DNA from: an uncultured archaeon | GTDB lineage: Archaea > Thermoproteota > Nitrososphaeria_A > Caldarchaeales > Wolframiiraptoraceae | Direction: 5' to 3' | DNA: 64,000 bases | Assembly (NCBI GenBank): GCA_938083505.1 | Contig: CALKCF010000004.1 | Location: forward strand, 62,001 to 126,000 | In this document: in pieces, positions 33,873-41,854 of the stretch | How positions within the stretch are numbered: position 1 is the stretch's first letter | Layout of the letters: every line of letters starts with the position of its first letter | Made by a program: the position numbers and the translations under genes | Notes under the pieces: model-generated | Told to the model about the DNA's origin: nothing | Database searches by the model: none | What the model saw: only the letters and a program-made list of their open reading frames with translations

Positions 33873-33962
33873 GCCGGGGTTGGCGAAAAGCCACCGAAGG
33901 CCGAGCAGCTAGGCGGCGGCCTGCAGAGCCGCTCCACTCGGGTGCAAATCCCGACCCCGGCT
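33873..33962 (+). tRNA. tRNA-Cys (GCA) with an 18-nt insertion after the acceptor stem
   Basis: Acceptor stem GCCGGGG (33873-33879) pairs with CCCCGGC (33955-33961), discriminator T at 33962. Anticodon arm GCGGC-CTGCAGA-GCCGC shows GCA. The D arm GCC-GAGCAGCTA-GGC begins only after about 18 extra nucleotides (roughly 33881-33898). These form a hairpin (TGGC-GAAAA-GCCA) set in a bulge-helix-bulge-like frame, as in archaeal tRNA introns, here near positions 8/9. The T loop is TGCAAAT, so position 55 is G instead of the usual T, and the D loop has AG in place of the usual GG, a possible A18/G55 elbow. Confidence 0.85.
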
Positions 33963-34088
33963 TTATATATAATGAATACGTCGTGCAAATTCTGCGACTC
34001 AGTACAACTTTGAACAAACTCTGGTTAAATTTAATAAATGACGGTATGGTCCTATGCCTCAAACGTTTAGCTTTTTTGCATACAATTG

Positions 34089-35924
34089 TTATGGAGTCTT
34101 TCGTCCCTCATTTGAAGATGATGCTTCTTCATCTTTTCTTTTTAGGCGTTGTCCATCTTGAACGCTCCTTATGAAAGTTATGACCTCATGAAATTTGTAA
34201 GGCAGATATAACAGAGGTATTCCGGGTCCTCGAAGGACGAATCCTATTCTTGCTTGGACCGCGAATATTATCAAAGCTATCAAAAATGGGATTATAGGGA
34301 GAATTTCCAAGAATATTTTCAGAAATGGAGATTGCAAGAATGCCTCTGGAAAGATATAACGCATGAACTCTTCAACTCTGGAGATGAAATTTTCTGAAAA
34401 TACTGGTCTTAAACTTGGCCCAATAATAAGGAGTAGGGAAATGATCAACCCCGTCACAAGTGTTTTCCACGTATACCTTCGTAAGTACTCTATTGAAGAG
34501 ATATTTGTGTAAGGGATTTCGATGACTTTTTTAGAAACAACACCTTTCTTGATGAAAAGTCTTCGTTCTGTAGCTATCACCCCCCAACTCCCTGATGACC
34601 AGCTTTTCAAAATGCATTCCGGCTCGGCCAGAGTAACGCGAACCTCGCTTGGGATCTTGATTAAGCCCCCTTCTTTAATTAACTCTTCGGTTATAGCTTT
34701 ATCAAGCTCCATAATCAGATTTGACATGGTTAGGCTAGCTGCCCTTTTTTTGCTGTTTGATGAAAGTTTATTCCAAAGGATCGGGTCATCGACTAGTTTA
34801 ATAATAGCGGCCGCAGCCCCTTCTATATCATCCGGTCCGTTTACATGAATGCCTTCTACTTCGTTTCGAATAAGCCATGCCTGGCCTCCAACTGCTGAGG
34901 TGATTACTGGAACACCAAAATACATGAATTCAAGTTGAGTCAACCCCAGCGCTTCTAGACGGCTCAAGATGATATTAATGTAAGAAGCTTTGATAAGTAG
35001 CACTTTATCCTTTTCACTTACCTCACCAAGGTAAGTAACATTCGGTAGACTGTTGGCTATTTTAATGACTTCTTTGGCGTAAGGTGAATCACCTCTTCCA
35101 GCTATGATGAAGTGTATGTCTCTTCTTTCTTGAAGCTTTTTAGCTACCTTTAAGACCGCCATAGGGTTCTTACGCTCCTCGATTGTTCCAAGGTAGGATA
35201 CTATTTTTGTCCCTTCTTCAATTTTAAGTTGTTCAAGAAAGCTTTTAACATCAACATTCGCATAACACAACAGCATTTCTTCATCAACACCACCCGGAAA
35301 TAGGAAGCATTTTTTAGCTTTAGCACCCATCTTAACCATGGTCTCCTTTTCTAAGGGCGTTACGACGAGGAGAAGGTTAGCAGTTGAAAAGATCTGTGGA
35401 AATACAAGTTTGTTCCAAGCGATTCTAAAGCATCGTTCAATCAAGGAGTATCTTTTGGGTGAGGGCTCTTGGAAATGAGACATGTGACAGAATACAAGAG
35501 GATCTTGGTATCTGCCTATGCTCTTCATTTCGCGCCGCCATCCTATAAATTTGGTAACTTCTTCCGGGCCGTTCCACAGAGTGCTGTGAGTGATGAGGAC
35601 ATTAAGTTGGAATTTATCAACAATTTTTTCTAATGTAGAAATAAAATCTCTAAAGAATATGCGTCGAGGGGGCCATCTTCCAATATAACTATCTACTCGT
35701 ATTACAGGTATGCCAAGTTCTTTATCCTCCACGTATAAGTATCCTCCAATTTTCTTCACATTCTCTGACGAAACCACTTCCTTTCCATCATGATAAACGC
35801 TGGTGATAAGATATGCTTTGTAACCAAGTTTAATGAACTCACGTACCATTCTCTGAGCAACTAACTCTTGTCCTTTGCTCTTACTTGTCTGATACATTAT
35901 AACTCCTATTCGTTTGTTTAACAT
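34089..35924 (-). CDS. GT4 glycosyltransferase fused to a membrane PH-like domain
   Basis: 611 residues with two parts. Residues about 1-400 are a GT-B glycosyltransferase of family 4: VSYLGTIEERKNPMAVLKVAKKL, FIIAGRGDSPYAKEV and the nucleotide-sugar motif LSRLEALGLTQLEFM (E-x7-E). Residues about 415-610 hold a bacterial-PH-like domain (GSWGVIATERRLFIKKGVVSKKVIEIPYTNISSIEY) interrupted by two membrane helices (LVTGLIISLLLIIGPSL and IIPFLIALIIFAVQA). The PH-like part would tether the enzyme to the membrane. It sits next to tRNA-Cys and a sugar-phosphatase gene, in AT-rich DNA. Product unknown; trehalose- or mannosylglycerate-like solutes or lipid glycosides are options. Confidence 0.8.
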   Translation of the reverse strand: MLNKRIGVIMYQTSKSKGQELVAQRMVREFIKLGYKAYLITSVYHDGKEVVSSENVKKIGGYLYVEDKELGIPVIRVDSYIGRWPPRRIFFRDFISTLEKIVDKFQLNVLITHSTLWNGPEEVTKFIGWRREMKSIGRYQDPLVFCHMSHFQEPSPKRYSLIERCFRIAWNKLVFPQIFSTANLLLVVTPLEKETMVKMGAKAKKCFLFPGGVDEEMLLCYANVDVKSFLEQLKIEEGTKIVSYLGTIEERKNPMAVLKVAKKLQERRDIHFIIAGRGDSPYAKEVIKIANSLPNVTYLGEVSEKDKVLLIKASYINIILSRLEALGLTQLEFMYFGVPVITSAVGGQAWLIRNEVEGIHVNGPDDIEGAAAAIIKLVDDPILWNKLSSNSKKRAASLTMSNLIMELDKAITEELIKEGGLIKIPSEVRVTLAEPECILKSWSSGSWGVIATERRLFIKKGVVSKKVIEIPYTNISSIEYLRRYTWKTLVTGLIISLLLIIGPSLRPVFSENFISRVEEFMRYIFPEAFLQSPFLKIFLEILPIIPFLIALIIFAVQARIGFVLRGPGIPLLYLPYKFHEVITFIRSVQDGQRLKRKDEEASSSNEGRKTP

Positions 35925-36000
35925 ACTTCAGAACACTCCAAAAATTCTTACAATTTTTATATATTTCAAAATATTTAAAGCTAGAATCTGTATGCTAGCT

Positions 36001-36816
36001 TCATCGGATGTATCGGCGTAAAATAGGGGCAATTTTTGGGCTAAAGCGAAAACAGTTTTCTAAGAGATTTTGGAGAAACATAGTCACGTCTTCAAATTTT
36101 ATAAAGTAGTCACAAACAAGATCATCTGGTGTTTCTTTGTGTATCACCCCAACAGCAATATCCGCTACCTCGAAGGCTGGATTGTCAACGATCGAATCAC
36201 CCATGTATAAAATACCATTACGTAAACCAAGTCTCTGCTTCAGTTCTAACAAAGCATTACCCTTGTTAATGGGACATGGAAAAATGTCAAAAAAAGGTTG
36301 GCCCTCATATCTAATCAAGGATACCGACAATGTTTCGCAGTAAGAAATTATCTTCGAGACAAACTCTTCTGCCCTATGTCTATCTACGCTCTGTCGCCAG
36401 TCGACAGAAAAAGCCACAACAACTCCATCAGAATCTCGCTTCTCTTCAATCACCAAGTCATTGCCAGAAAAACTCTTCGCATATTCTAACGCTGCAGTTA
36501 TGTATTGCATCATTTTTCTTAAGCATGGTGCCCTAGTCACTACATTGCCTATCTTGATTTCCAAACCTCCTAAACAAGCCCAAGCATGAGCAAAGGGTGT
36601 TCTCTCAACTACAAACATAAGATCCTTAGTAGTTATCACAGCTACAGGTATTTTGCGGCTTATTTCGTAAAGAATCGCCATGTTTTCCGAAGACACTTTA
36701 GATTCTGATCTAGGAACATCCAACGGACTTATTGTCCCGTCATAGTCTAAGAACAATGCACGCACTTCAATTTCAGTCTGATGGTCTTTACGATGGTTAC
36801 TCTTGCCTCTTTTCAT
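36001..36816 (-). CDS. HAD-family sugar phosphatase, trehalose-6-phosphate phosphatase-like
   Basis: About 272 residues of the HAD superfamily, class IIB cap. Motif I ALFLDYDGTISPL holds the nucleophile Asp and acid Asp; motif II is VAVITTKD; motif III and IV are NKGNALLELKQRLG and LYMGDSIVDNPAFEVADIAVGV. This set matches OtsB-like or mannosyl-3-phosphoglycerate phosphatases, which dephosphorylate the product of a glycosyltransferase. The frame is open from 36942, but homology begins after ATG 36816 (MKRGKSNHRK). The GT4 gene lies 76 nt downstream in the same direction, so the two may form a two-step solute or glycan pathway. Confidence 0.78.
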   Translation of the reverse strand: MKRGKSNHRKDHQTEIEVRALFLDYDGTISPLDVPRSESKVSSENMAILYEISRKIPVAVITTKDLMFVVERTPFAHAWACLGGLEIKIGNVVTRAPCLRKMMQYITAALEYAKSFSGNDLVIEEKRDSDGVVVAFSVDWRQSVDRHRAEEFVSKIISYCETLSVSLIRYEGQPFFDIFPCPINKGNALLELKQRLGLRNGILYMGDSIVDNPAFEVADIAVGVIHKETPDDLVCDYFIKFEDVTMFLQNLLENCFRFSPKIAPILRRYIR

Positions 36817-37060
36817 GAGAACATTCACCTTTTTGTAACCTTCTCTGTAGAATAAAACTAAAAAGCTTTTGCGTAAGTAGCCGTGCTTTGTTGTCATAAG
36901 CATTATGGATAGTACACATTTTCCAACACAAATTCTATGCATTTCTCTAAGTCGTTTTTAATCGTTTTCTTTGCATCCTTTTGGAAAGTTACCTCTTAAA
37001 AGTTAATTTTCGCGGCATTTTCAACTTCGACTTATAAAAAAGCAACTCTTCTGAAGTTAT

Positions 37061-38137
37061 ATGGTTATGGACGAGCAGTTGAGGTATCCGATTGCCAGGT
37101 TCCAAGAGAAAGCAAATACAATAGTAAGATGTATGGCTTGCATGAGGTTTTGTAAAGTAAGAGAAGGTGGCAAGGGGATATGCGGCAACTATGCTAACAT
37201 GGGTGGCAGGCTTCTAAACATGGGCTACGGACTCTTAAGCTCAGTTGAGAGCAGACCTATAGAAATAAAGCCATTATTTCACTACTGGCCCGGCTCTTCC
37301 GCTCTTACCTTCTCGAACTGGGGCTGTAACTTTTACTGTCCCTGGTGCCAAAATCACAGCATCAGTTTTAGCAGACCTCCAACAGATCCTAACATCAGAT
37401 ATTCTCCGGAAGAGTTAGTAGGTATGGCGAAAGCGTTTGGTGATGAAGGTCTTTGCGCTAGCTTTAATGAACCCGCTACTCAAGTCGACTTTCTTTTAGA
37501 TACATTCTCCCTCGGTAGCAAGGAGGGGCTCTACTCGACAGTAGTCACAAATGGGTACTTCAGTCGCACATCATTGAAGGCCGTACTTGAATCAGGATGC
37601 GACGGTCTCTCTATAGATATTAAAGGTTGTCCCAAGGCCCATTTCAGGATTTTGAAAGGTATCGACCCCAATGCTGTCCTGAGTAATGCAAAGTATGCAA
37701 TCAACCTTGGCGCACATGTGGAGATGGTCTTTCTCATGGTCCCTGGGTTTAACGATGATGAGGATTGTGTAAGATGGGTCGTGGAGAAGCATGTATCTAT
37801 ACTCGGAGAAGATGTCCCATTACACATCAACAGGTACTACCCTGCTCATAAGTACACCGCACCACCTACGTCTGTTGAGAAATTGTTAACCGCAAAGAAA
37901 ATAGCTCAGGATTCTGGTGTGAAGTTCGTCTATGTAGGAAACGTTGGTTTGCCAGGGCTTGAGAATACGTACTGTCCTACATGCGGAAAGCTCCTAATAG
38001 CCAGGAGCGGTTATGAAGTTGTCGCATATAATTTAGGTAAAGATAACAGATGTTCTAAATGCAACACTGCCATACTGTTAAGAGGTAGATATGTAAAGAA
38101 AGATAAGAGATGGCGTGTTTATTCTAGATTCAATTAA
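37061..38137 (+). CDS. AmmeMemoRadiSam-type radical SAM protein
   Basis: 358-residue radical SAM enzyme of the AmmeMemoRadiSam group. The N-terminal CMACMRFCKVREGGKGICGN Cys-rich region, the cluster motif WGCNFYCPWCQNHSIS (Cx3Cx2C variant), and C-terminal CPTCGKLL/CSKCNTAILL zinc ribbon are typical. Family members are often clustered with AMMECR1 and MEMO genes, which are not here. Function unproven; tRNA or protein modification has been proposed. ATG 37061 is leaderless to CGACTTATAAAAAAGC (about 37030-37045). Confidence 0.88.
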   Translation: MVMDEQLRYPIARFQEKANTIVRCMACMRFCKVREGGKGICGNYANMGGRLLNMGYGLLSSVESRPIEIKPLFHYWPGSSALTFSNWGCNFYCPWCQNHSISFSRPPTDPNIRYSPEELVGMAKAFGDEGLCASFNEPATQVDFLLDTFSLGSKEGLYSTVVTNGYFSRTSLKAVLESGCDGLSIDIKGCPKAHFRILKGIDPNAVLSNAKYAINLGAHVEMVFLMVPGFNDDEDCVRWVVEKHVSILGEDVPLHINRYYPAHKYTAPPTSVEKLLTAKKIAQDSGVKFVYVGNVGLPGLENTYCPTCGKLLIARSGYEVVAYNLGKDNRCSKCNTAILLRGRYVKKDKRWRVYSRFN

Positions 38138-38172
38138 ATGTACATTTTAGGAGCAACATATAAAGTCCATAT

Positions 38173-38659
38173 ATGGTGAACGTCTTGTCTTCACAAAAGT
38201 TGCTTCTCATACTCCCATCTTATCTGCTATGGTTCGTGGTGTTCAGGATGGATTTTCTAAATTTCTGGGCTAGGATGCTCCTAGCAGTCTCATTACTCAT
38301 TTTGATAGCTTTCATAGGAAGATCTGAGCTATTAAAATCATGTCCACGTTTCCAAGCGTTTACGATGCTACTCGGTGTAATATTGGGGTTCTTGCTTTAC
38401 TGGTTGCTTTATTTTGGATACGTAGTTTTTGAGCCGTTTATAACAAAGGGTGCAGAAGAGATTTATGCGTTAAGATACGAAGCACCACTAACATTCATAG
38501 CTCTATCGCTTATCTTTACAAGTTTTGGAGAAGAGGGTTTACTGGAGAGGGTTCATACAGCGCGAGCTTCAAAAAAGGTTGGGAGATATGAAGGTAAAGA
38601 TTTTTCCTTCCACAAAATTGGTTGGTCATGGGTCTAAAAATCTGGTTTCTAGCCACTAG
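38173..38659 (+). pseudogene. CPBP (CAAX-type) intramembrane protease gene, frameshifted and truncated
   Basis: N-terminal part of a membrane protease-like protein with four hydrophobic segments (SYLLWFVVFRMDFLNFW and others). Frame 38173-38637 loses the signature at GGG 38535-38537; taking one G out gives EEVYWRGFIQRELQKRLG, the first CPBP motif (EExxxR). The corrected frame then stops at 38659, inside ubiA, lacking the two later His/Asn motifs and the last helices. So it is both frameshifted and truncated. Members of the family are Rce1-like proteases or bacteriocin-immunity proteins. Confidence 0.65.
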
Positions 38660-39520
38660 GCCTTGGTCATTCATGATGACAATAATCTCAGTAGGGTTGG
38701 CTGGCTCCCTTGCTTGGAGGATCGGCTCTTTTGAGCCTTTATGCTTCTTGCTTACACTTTTTGGCTTAATAGCTTTCCATGCGGCAAGTAATATGCTAAA
38801 CGATTATTACAACGTGAAACATATGGTTGACAAGCATGATGACCTACCACTAGATACAGGCCACACCCCTTAGTATCGGGTCTAATAGATGTTAGGTCGT
38901 TCCAAATTACCATCGTGTTCTTGTACGCAATCGTGCTAAGTATCGCGACGTATCTTTCATCAATAAGAGGGGCTATTGTTTTAATATTTACCGTGGCTTG
39001 TTTGTTCTTCAGCTATTTCTACACGGCCGACCCGATTCCGTCTTCATAATGTGGGGGCCCCCTAATGGTAGGTGGAACCTACTTCGTCCTAACTGGAAAA
39101 GTGGATGTCCTATCGATAATCGCATCCTTGCCTATAGGTGTGCTTGTTATGGCGGTTCTTTTCGCGAACAACATGCGTGACGTAGATTACGATAAGGCAG
39201 TCAATATCACTACTCTGCCGATAATCCTAGGAAGAGAGCGATCTCTAAGGTTCTTTCAATACTCGCTCCTTTCTGCTTATTTGATACTCTTTGCGCTAGT
39301 AGCGTCTGATGTGCTTCTTCCAACAGCACTCCTCGTAATATTGAGCATACCAAATGCGGTAAGGTTGGTCAGAACTTTTAAACGTGGCATACCCGATACC
39401 GCAGACCCGCTAACGGCACAGCTTGCGTTTCACTTTGGTCTTTTAATGGTAGCAGGGATACTCATAGGAACCTTTTTAGAAATGTTTGGCATGAAAATTC
39501 CCGTTTTCTTTTCAGAATGA
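38628..39520 (+). pseudogene. UbiA prenyltransferase gene, broken
   Basis: Remnant of a UbiA-family membrane prenyltransferase (attaches isoprenoids to quinone, heme or lipid precursors). Start ATG 38628 (MGLKIWFLATRPWSF). First motif NMLNDYYNVKHMVDKHD; after a one-base slip near 38842-38845 the text TTRYRPHPLVSGLIDVRSFQ continues in another frame. A second slip at 39038-39039 leads from TADP to IRLHNVG, and a small deletion at GGGGGCCCCC (39053-39062) joins to PLMVGGTYFVL. The second motif NNMRDVDYDKAVNITTLPIILGRE is intact. Three lesions make a functional product unlikely. Note N replaces the usual D in the first motif (NDYYN). Confidence 0.8.
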
Positions 39521-39544
39521 TTATGACTATTGGTTGCATATTAG

Positions 39545-39603
39545 GGTCAGCTCGGCTCTTCCGACATCATAAGCTCAGTCTGGGACGGCTGCCTCATCCC
39601 CTA
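39545..39603 (-). ncRNA. Candidate C/D box sRNA, possible 23S rRNA guide
   Basis: On the minus strand: C-like GGGATGA (39600-39594), D' CTGA (39578-39575), 4-nt linker, C'-like ATGATGT (39570-39564), D CTGA (39550-39547). C and C' each have one mismatch to RTGATGA. The D guide CGGAAGAGCCGAG is complementary over 11 nt to UCGGCUCUUCC, a conserved segment of the archaeal 23S peptidyl-transferase region that I recall from rRNA alignments. A GGATATAAAG box about 25 nt upstream suits a TSS near 39603. Guide lengths (15 and 13) are less regular than in the other sRNA. Confidence 0.55.
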
Positions 39604-39651
39604 CAAAGATTAATGTATAAATGGCTTTATATCCTTTCAATCTTAGTTAAG

Positions 39652-40143
39652 GTGGCCTTGAAGTGGTTATGGGCTCCATGGCGCATGGCTTATATAAGCT
39701 CTGGCGGGCCTAAAGCGTGCATTTTCTGCACAAAAGTTGAATCTTCAAAAGATAGGGAGAACCTAGTCCTATTCAGGGGTAAGAAGTGTTTTGTGCTGAT
39801 GAACCTTTATCCATACAACACCGGCCACCTTATGGTGGCACCTTATAGGCATGTAGGCAACTTAACGGAGCTTGATATGGATGAGCGGGGCGAATTAATG
39901 GAGCTGATAGTAAAATCTATAGCAATTTTGCAGAACGTCCTAAATCCTGATGGTTTTAATGTAGGCATAAACTTAGGAAGAGTCGCGGGCGCTGGTATTG
40001 AGGGGCACGTTCATTTCCACGTCGTTCCACGGTGGTCTGGCGACACGAACTTCATGACCGTTGTTGGTGATGTGAAGGTGATGCCTGAGTTGCTGAGTGA
40101 CACCTATGAAAAACTCGTGATTCATTTCTCTAAAGGTATGTAG
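39652..40143 (+). CDS. HIT-family nucleotide hydrolase/transferase
   Basis: 163-residue HIT protein of the branch with N-terminal LWAPWRMAYI, CIFC zinc-like pair (CIFCTKVESSKD) and the histidine triad GIEGHVHFHVVPRW. The LMNLYPYNTGHLMVAPYRHV loop is also typical of Ap4A-phosphorylase/GalT-like archaeal HIT enzymes, which act on dinucleoside polyphosphates or nucleoside phosphoramidates. The frame is open from 39517, but GTG 39652 (VALKWLWAPWRM) matches the family start and lies 25 nt after GGCTTTATATCC. The region before it holds the antisense sRNA. Confidence 0.85.
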   Translation: MALKWLWAPWRMAYISSGGPKACIFCTKVESSKDRENLVLFRGKKCFVLMNLYPYNTGHLMVAPYRHVGNLTELDMDERGELMELIVKSIAILQNVLNPDGFNVGINLGRVAGAGIEGHVHFHVVPRWSGDTNFMTVVGDVKVMPELLSDTYEKLVIHFSKGM

Positions 40144-40169
40144 TCATGGCTCAGGTGTTTTAGTTTTAA

Positions 40170-40820
40170 ATGAGAAAGTTTAAGACCATAATATTTGACA
40201 TTAACTCGACAATATGTGACAACACTAAAAGAAAGAGGAAAGCAATCGAACTTGCAATGAATATCACGATTCCTGATGAATTTTACTCACGTATAAAGAA
40301 ACGAGACTTTCCGTACATCATAAAGATGCTTGGGTTCGAACCTAACAGCGAAATCATCAAGAATGTTGAGAAACACTTTCTTGAGGGCGAGGCGCTTTAC
40401 ATACTGGACAGGCCAGTAAAGAACGCAGTCGAGATTCTTAACGCTTTAGCATCAACTTATAAGATAGGTTACGTGACAGGTAGGCCGAAAGAGCAGTTGG
40501 CACTAGATTTCCTGAAAAGATACAAATTTCCCTTAGGCCCAGTGATTGCAAAAAGAATAAGTAGTGGTGAAGGTATGAAAAAAGTGGAGATGTTTAAGGA
40601 GATGTTCAAAAGACTTGATACAACACCATCGGAAACAGTATCTGTTGGTGACATGCCCGAAGATGCTCTTGCCTCAAAAGCTGTAAGTATGTTATCTGTA
40701 GGCATCGCAGAGTTTTCAACAGTCGATGTCAACATCATGAGAAATAATTTTGACTACGTGATTGAGAAAGTAAGCGACCTTCCTAAACTCCTTGCGAATC
40801 TAGAAGGATACGATCTTTGA
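40170..40820 (+). CDS. HAD-superfamily hydrolase
   Basis: 216-residue HAD phosphatase-like protein: motif I IIFDINSTICDN (with second Asp replaced by Ser; NST instead of DGT), motif II GYVTGRPK, motif III/IV KRISSGEGMKKVEMFKE and SVGDMPEDALASKAV. The replacement of the general-acid residue in motif I is unusual and could reduce phosphatase activity or shift function to phosphonatase/dehalogenase-like chemistry. It follows the HIT gene by 26 nt and ends 21 nt inside the convergent taw1 gene. Substrate unknown. Confidence 0.8.
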   Translation: MRKFKTIIFDINSTICDNTKRKRKAIELAMNITIPDEFYSRIKKRDFPYIIKMLGFEPNSEIIKNVEKHFLEGEALYILDRPVKNAVEILNALASTYKIGYVTGRPKEQLALDFLKRYKFPLGPVIAKRISSGEGMKKVEMFKEMFKRLDTTPSETVSVGDMPEDALASKAVSMLSVGIAEFSTVDVNIMRNNFDYVIEKVSDLPKLLANLEGYDL

Positions 40821-41771
40821 TAGTTCCACGTCAGGTCTGGCTAAAAGCACCACTCTGCTATCAGAATCTTTAGTAATGAGCATGTAGCCTAAAAACTTCT
40901 TAAGCTCTTCAGCAAAAGCCGAGACTTCTTCCATGCTCGGCATAACTTCCTTCGGTAGCCTCTTTTGTGATTCACCTACATGCATGTACGCCTTACATTC
41001 AACAAATTCAGGCATAGCGAGCTTTATTAAATCAGAGTACTTTTCGGCGTCTTTCATTGTATAGTTCTTCACCAATGTTAGCCTTACAACCTTTCTACAG
41101 TTGAGTGAGTTGATGATCTCCAGACTTTTTATAACTCTCTGCCAACTATCCATTATAAGCGGTCTTGTAACCCGTTTGTGCACCTCCTCATCAGGCCCGT
41201 ATAAGCTTATGTACAGGTTTGTAGGTAAAACCTCAAGCTCTCTGAGCACATCGGGCATCGTACCATTCGTAACAAGGAATGTTGTCATACCTCTTAGCTT
41301 GGCCTCCTTTATCAGGTCGGAAAGGTAAGGATAGAGTGTTGGTTCACCATCTAGCGATATGGCTATGTGCTTTGGGTCAATAGCCTCGTTAAACCTTTGA
41401 ATAGTAACCTTGGGATTGCCCTTGAAGCCCGAAAGAAGCTCTTGCTGTGCTGCTATGCAACCATCGAGTATGACCTTAGGCTCGTCCCAATCTCCGCCAT
41501 ATGGACTAATCCTGTTTATGCTATGAAAGCGCCAGCAGAATGTGCACATCATGTTGCAATACTGAAGTGTTGGTGTCATCTGAATGCATCTGTGGCTCCT
41601 TATGCCGTACCACCTCTTATAGCAGAACTTACCACCTTTCAGTGCCGTTTTTGTCCAATGGCAGACCTTAACGGCAGAATGTCTGCCTACTATTCTATAC
41701 CCTGCCTTCTTAAATTTCTCCAATGCTTTAGGCTCATCCCTGGAGGGTCTATACACTGGGACGGTTGACAT
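40800..41771 (-). CDS. taw1: tRNA 4-demethylwyosine synthase (TYW1/Taw1)
   Basis: 323-residue radical SAM enzyme that makes the tricyclic base of wyosine at position 37 of tRNA-Phe. Motifs: CHWTKTALKGGKFCYKRWYGIRSHRCIQMTP (extra Cys for the second cluster), LQYCNMMCTFCWR (Cx3Cx2C) and ISLDGEPTLYPYLSDLI. The archaeal form lacks the flavodoxin domain, as here. Two lysines important in relatives lie in the GGKFCYKRW region. The gene is convergent with the HAD gene. Archaea of TACK commonly carry Taw1; the tRNA modification genes Taw2/Taw3 are not in the window. Confidence 0.92.
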   Translation of the reverse strand: MSTVPVYRPSRDEPKALEKFKKAGYRIVGRHSAVKVCHWTKTALKGGKFCYKRWYGIRSHRCIQMTPTLQYCNMMCTFCWRFHSINRISPYGGDWDEPKVILDGCIAAQQELLSGFKGNPKVTIQRFNEAIDPKHIAISLDGEPTLYPYLSDLIKEAKLRGMTTFLVTNGTMPDVLRELEVLPTNLYISLYGPDEEVHKRVTRPLIMDSWQRVIKSLEIINSLNCRKVVRLTLVKNYTMKDAEKYSDLIKLAMPEFVECKAYMHVGESQKRLPKEVMPSMEEVSAFAEELKKFLGYMLITKDSDSRVVLLARPDVELSKIVSF

Positions 41772-41854
41772 CCGGATTTAACTGTAAGCTCGGCAACATA
41801 TATGTTTAACATAATATAACATAAATAACAATGGAAGGTTAAGGTGTATGGAGT

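Noticed and set aside
36943-37060. Second att copy for an island starting at tRNA-Cys
   Set aside because: No repeat of the tRNA 3' sequence was found here and no integrase gene is present.
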